Shown piece by piece: positions 63,001 to 64,000 of a stretch of DNA of 64,000 nt (position 1 is the first letter of the stretch; each line of letters starts with the position of its first letter). Source of the stretch: Apis mellifera (lineage: Eukaryota > Arthropoda > Insecta > Hymenoptera > Apidae); NCBI RefSeq assembly GCF_003254395.2, contig NC_037646.1, positions 1,922,001-1,986,000 of the forward strand, written 5' to 3'. Both the position numbers and the translations under genes were made by a program. The notes beneath the pieces were generated by a model, which saw only the letters and a list, made by a program, of their open reading frames with translations, was not told where the DNA came from and searched no databases.

Positions 63001-64000
63001 TGAAATTCTATTGTATGCGTATAATATATGTGGTAAATAATTGGTAAAGAAGAATGCAAATTTATTAAACAAATTTATCTGAATTTTTTAATAAATATAC
63101 AGGGTATTAATGTATTTGTGAGAAAATACATTTTTGAAGATACCTCAATTGTAGAGGTCAGAATAAAGATTGATATTCAGATTGAAATTCATTTATTAAG
63201 TTTAAGCAATTTAAATTTGCATTAAATGAAGTGAGACAAAGAGTAATACTATCTCATTCTATCTTTATCTTCATTCCATTTTATTCTATAATAAAAATAT
63301 TCTATAATAAATCTTCATTCTAACTTCATCTAATACAAATTTAAATTAATAATATATCAAATGAACTTTAATATTTTTATATACCATAATTTTCGTGTTC
63401 AACCATCTAAAAATGTATATTATTCTATATACTAACAAAATGATTTGATTATGAAATATTTCGTTCATTTTTTTAATATTACAAAATATATTTAGATAAA
63501 ATTTAGATAAAAATTGAATAAAAGAGAATATAATTTAATGTTAATAATTTATTACTATTATTATAATTATATTATTAAAAATATGATTAGAAATAATTGT
63601 GTAACGATGAAAACGTTTCTATTTTTCTATTTTCTTATTACAAAAGAAGTAAAATAAAAAATAAATAATATATAATATATAATACATAATAATGGAGAAT
63701 ATTGTTATTTTATTGTCACTTTATAAAACAAAAAATATTGATTAATTAAAAAAAAAAACTATTTAAATATTTTTTTGTCAAATTAACAAAAAATATAATA
63801 TATTTAGAATGATTATAAAATTCTGATAATTAATTTATCGTGATAAAAAAAAGATTAAAAATCTTTGCAAGATATTGCAAGATATTAAATAATTCATTAT
63901 TAAATATTAAATAACACATTTATTAAATAATATATTTTAAGTTTTTTGCAATTAATTTATTCATATTAATAAATTTGAATGATTCATGATAGATCGAATA
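63001..64000. other. AT-rich sequence to the window end
   Basis: Background composition without a supported gene. A small TATACAGGGTATTAATG word near 63099 resembles transposon tips but lacks a partner. Confidence 0.5.

Noticed and set aside
63095..63170. ACAGGGTATTAATG resembling a DNA-transposon tip
   Set aside because: No inverted partner or target duplication found nearby.
1..64000. CRISPR arrays, bacterial operons, conserved insect microRNAs
   Set aside because: No regularly spaced identical repeats with unique spacers; gene structure is clearly eukaryotic; a visual search for common insect microRNA seeds with hairpins found none.

Overview
This window looks like animal nuclear DNA, most likely an aculeate hymenopteran with a bee-type genome. 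The evidence is extreme AT richness, many (TA)n and (ATT)n microsatellites, short 60-150 bp introns with GT/AG borders, long AT deserts broken by short GC-richer islands, and a degraded mariner element. The assignment to bees is inferred from composition and gene structure, not from a database match. No bacterial operon, CRISPR array, tRNA, rRNA or viral gene was seen.

Layout. (1) 1777-16911, minus strand: a complete 30-exon gene for EPG5 (ectopic P-granules protein 5), the tether for autophagosome-lysosome fusion. The exons join in frame to about 2,560 residues, close to the length of the human protein, and include a 24-nt in-frame microexon beside a pyrimidine-rich tract. (2) 19386-21061, plus strand: a three-exon gene for the nucleolar ribosome-biogenesis factor NOP53 (GLTSCR2), 440 residues. 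EPG5 and NOP53 are divergently transcribed from a 2.5 kb spacer. (3) 21765-23054: a decayed mariner transposon of about 1.29 kb, with both inverted terminal repeats and the TA target duplication still visible. (4) 26454-29899, plus strand: a four-exon gene for a 679-residue protein built on the glycerate kinase (GLYCTK/MOFRL) fold. Several glycine-rich signature motifs are replaced, and it carries an unusual basic N-terminal extension and a Cys-rich C-terminal extension. It may be a pseudoenzyme. (5) 31111-31397, minus strand: an isolated coding-like remnant with one in-frame stop. (6) About 32.8-63 kb: no recognisable protein gene. It holds about fifteen islands of 0.2-0.9 kb with visibly higher GC, many with perfect short palindromes, roughly 2 kb apart in the right half. 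They look like a regulatory archipelago or pieces of a very long intron. One site (35912-36078) has the form of a TATA promoter with a tiny first coding exon.

The recognised genes (autophagy, ribosome biogenesis, a glycerate kinase relative) are ordinary scattered eukaryotic genes with no evident shared pathway. The points most worth attention are the altered active site of the glycerate-kinase-like protein, the EPG5 microexon, and the island array on the right.
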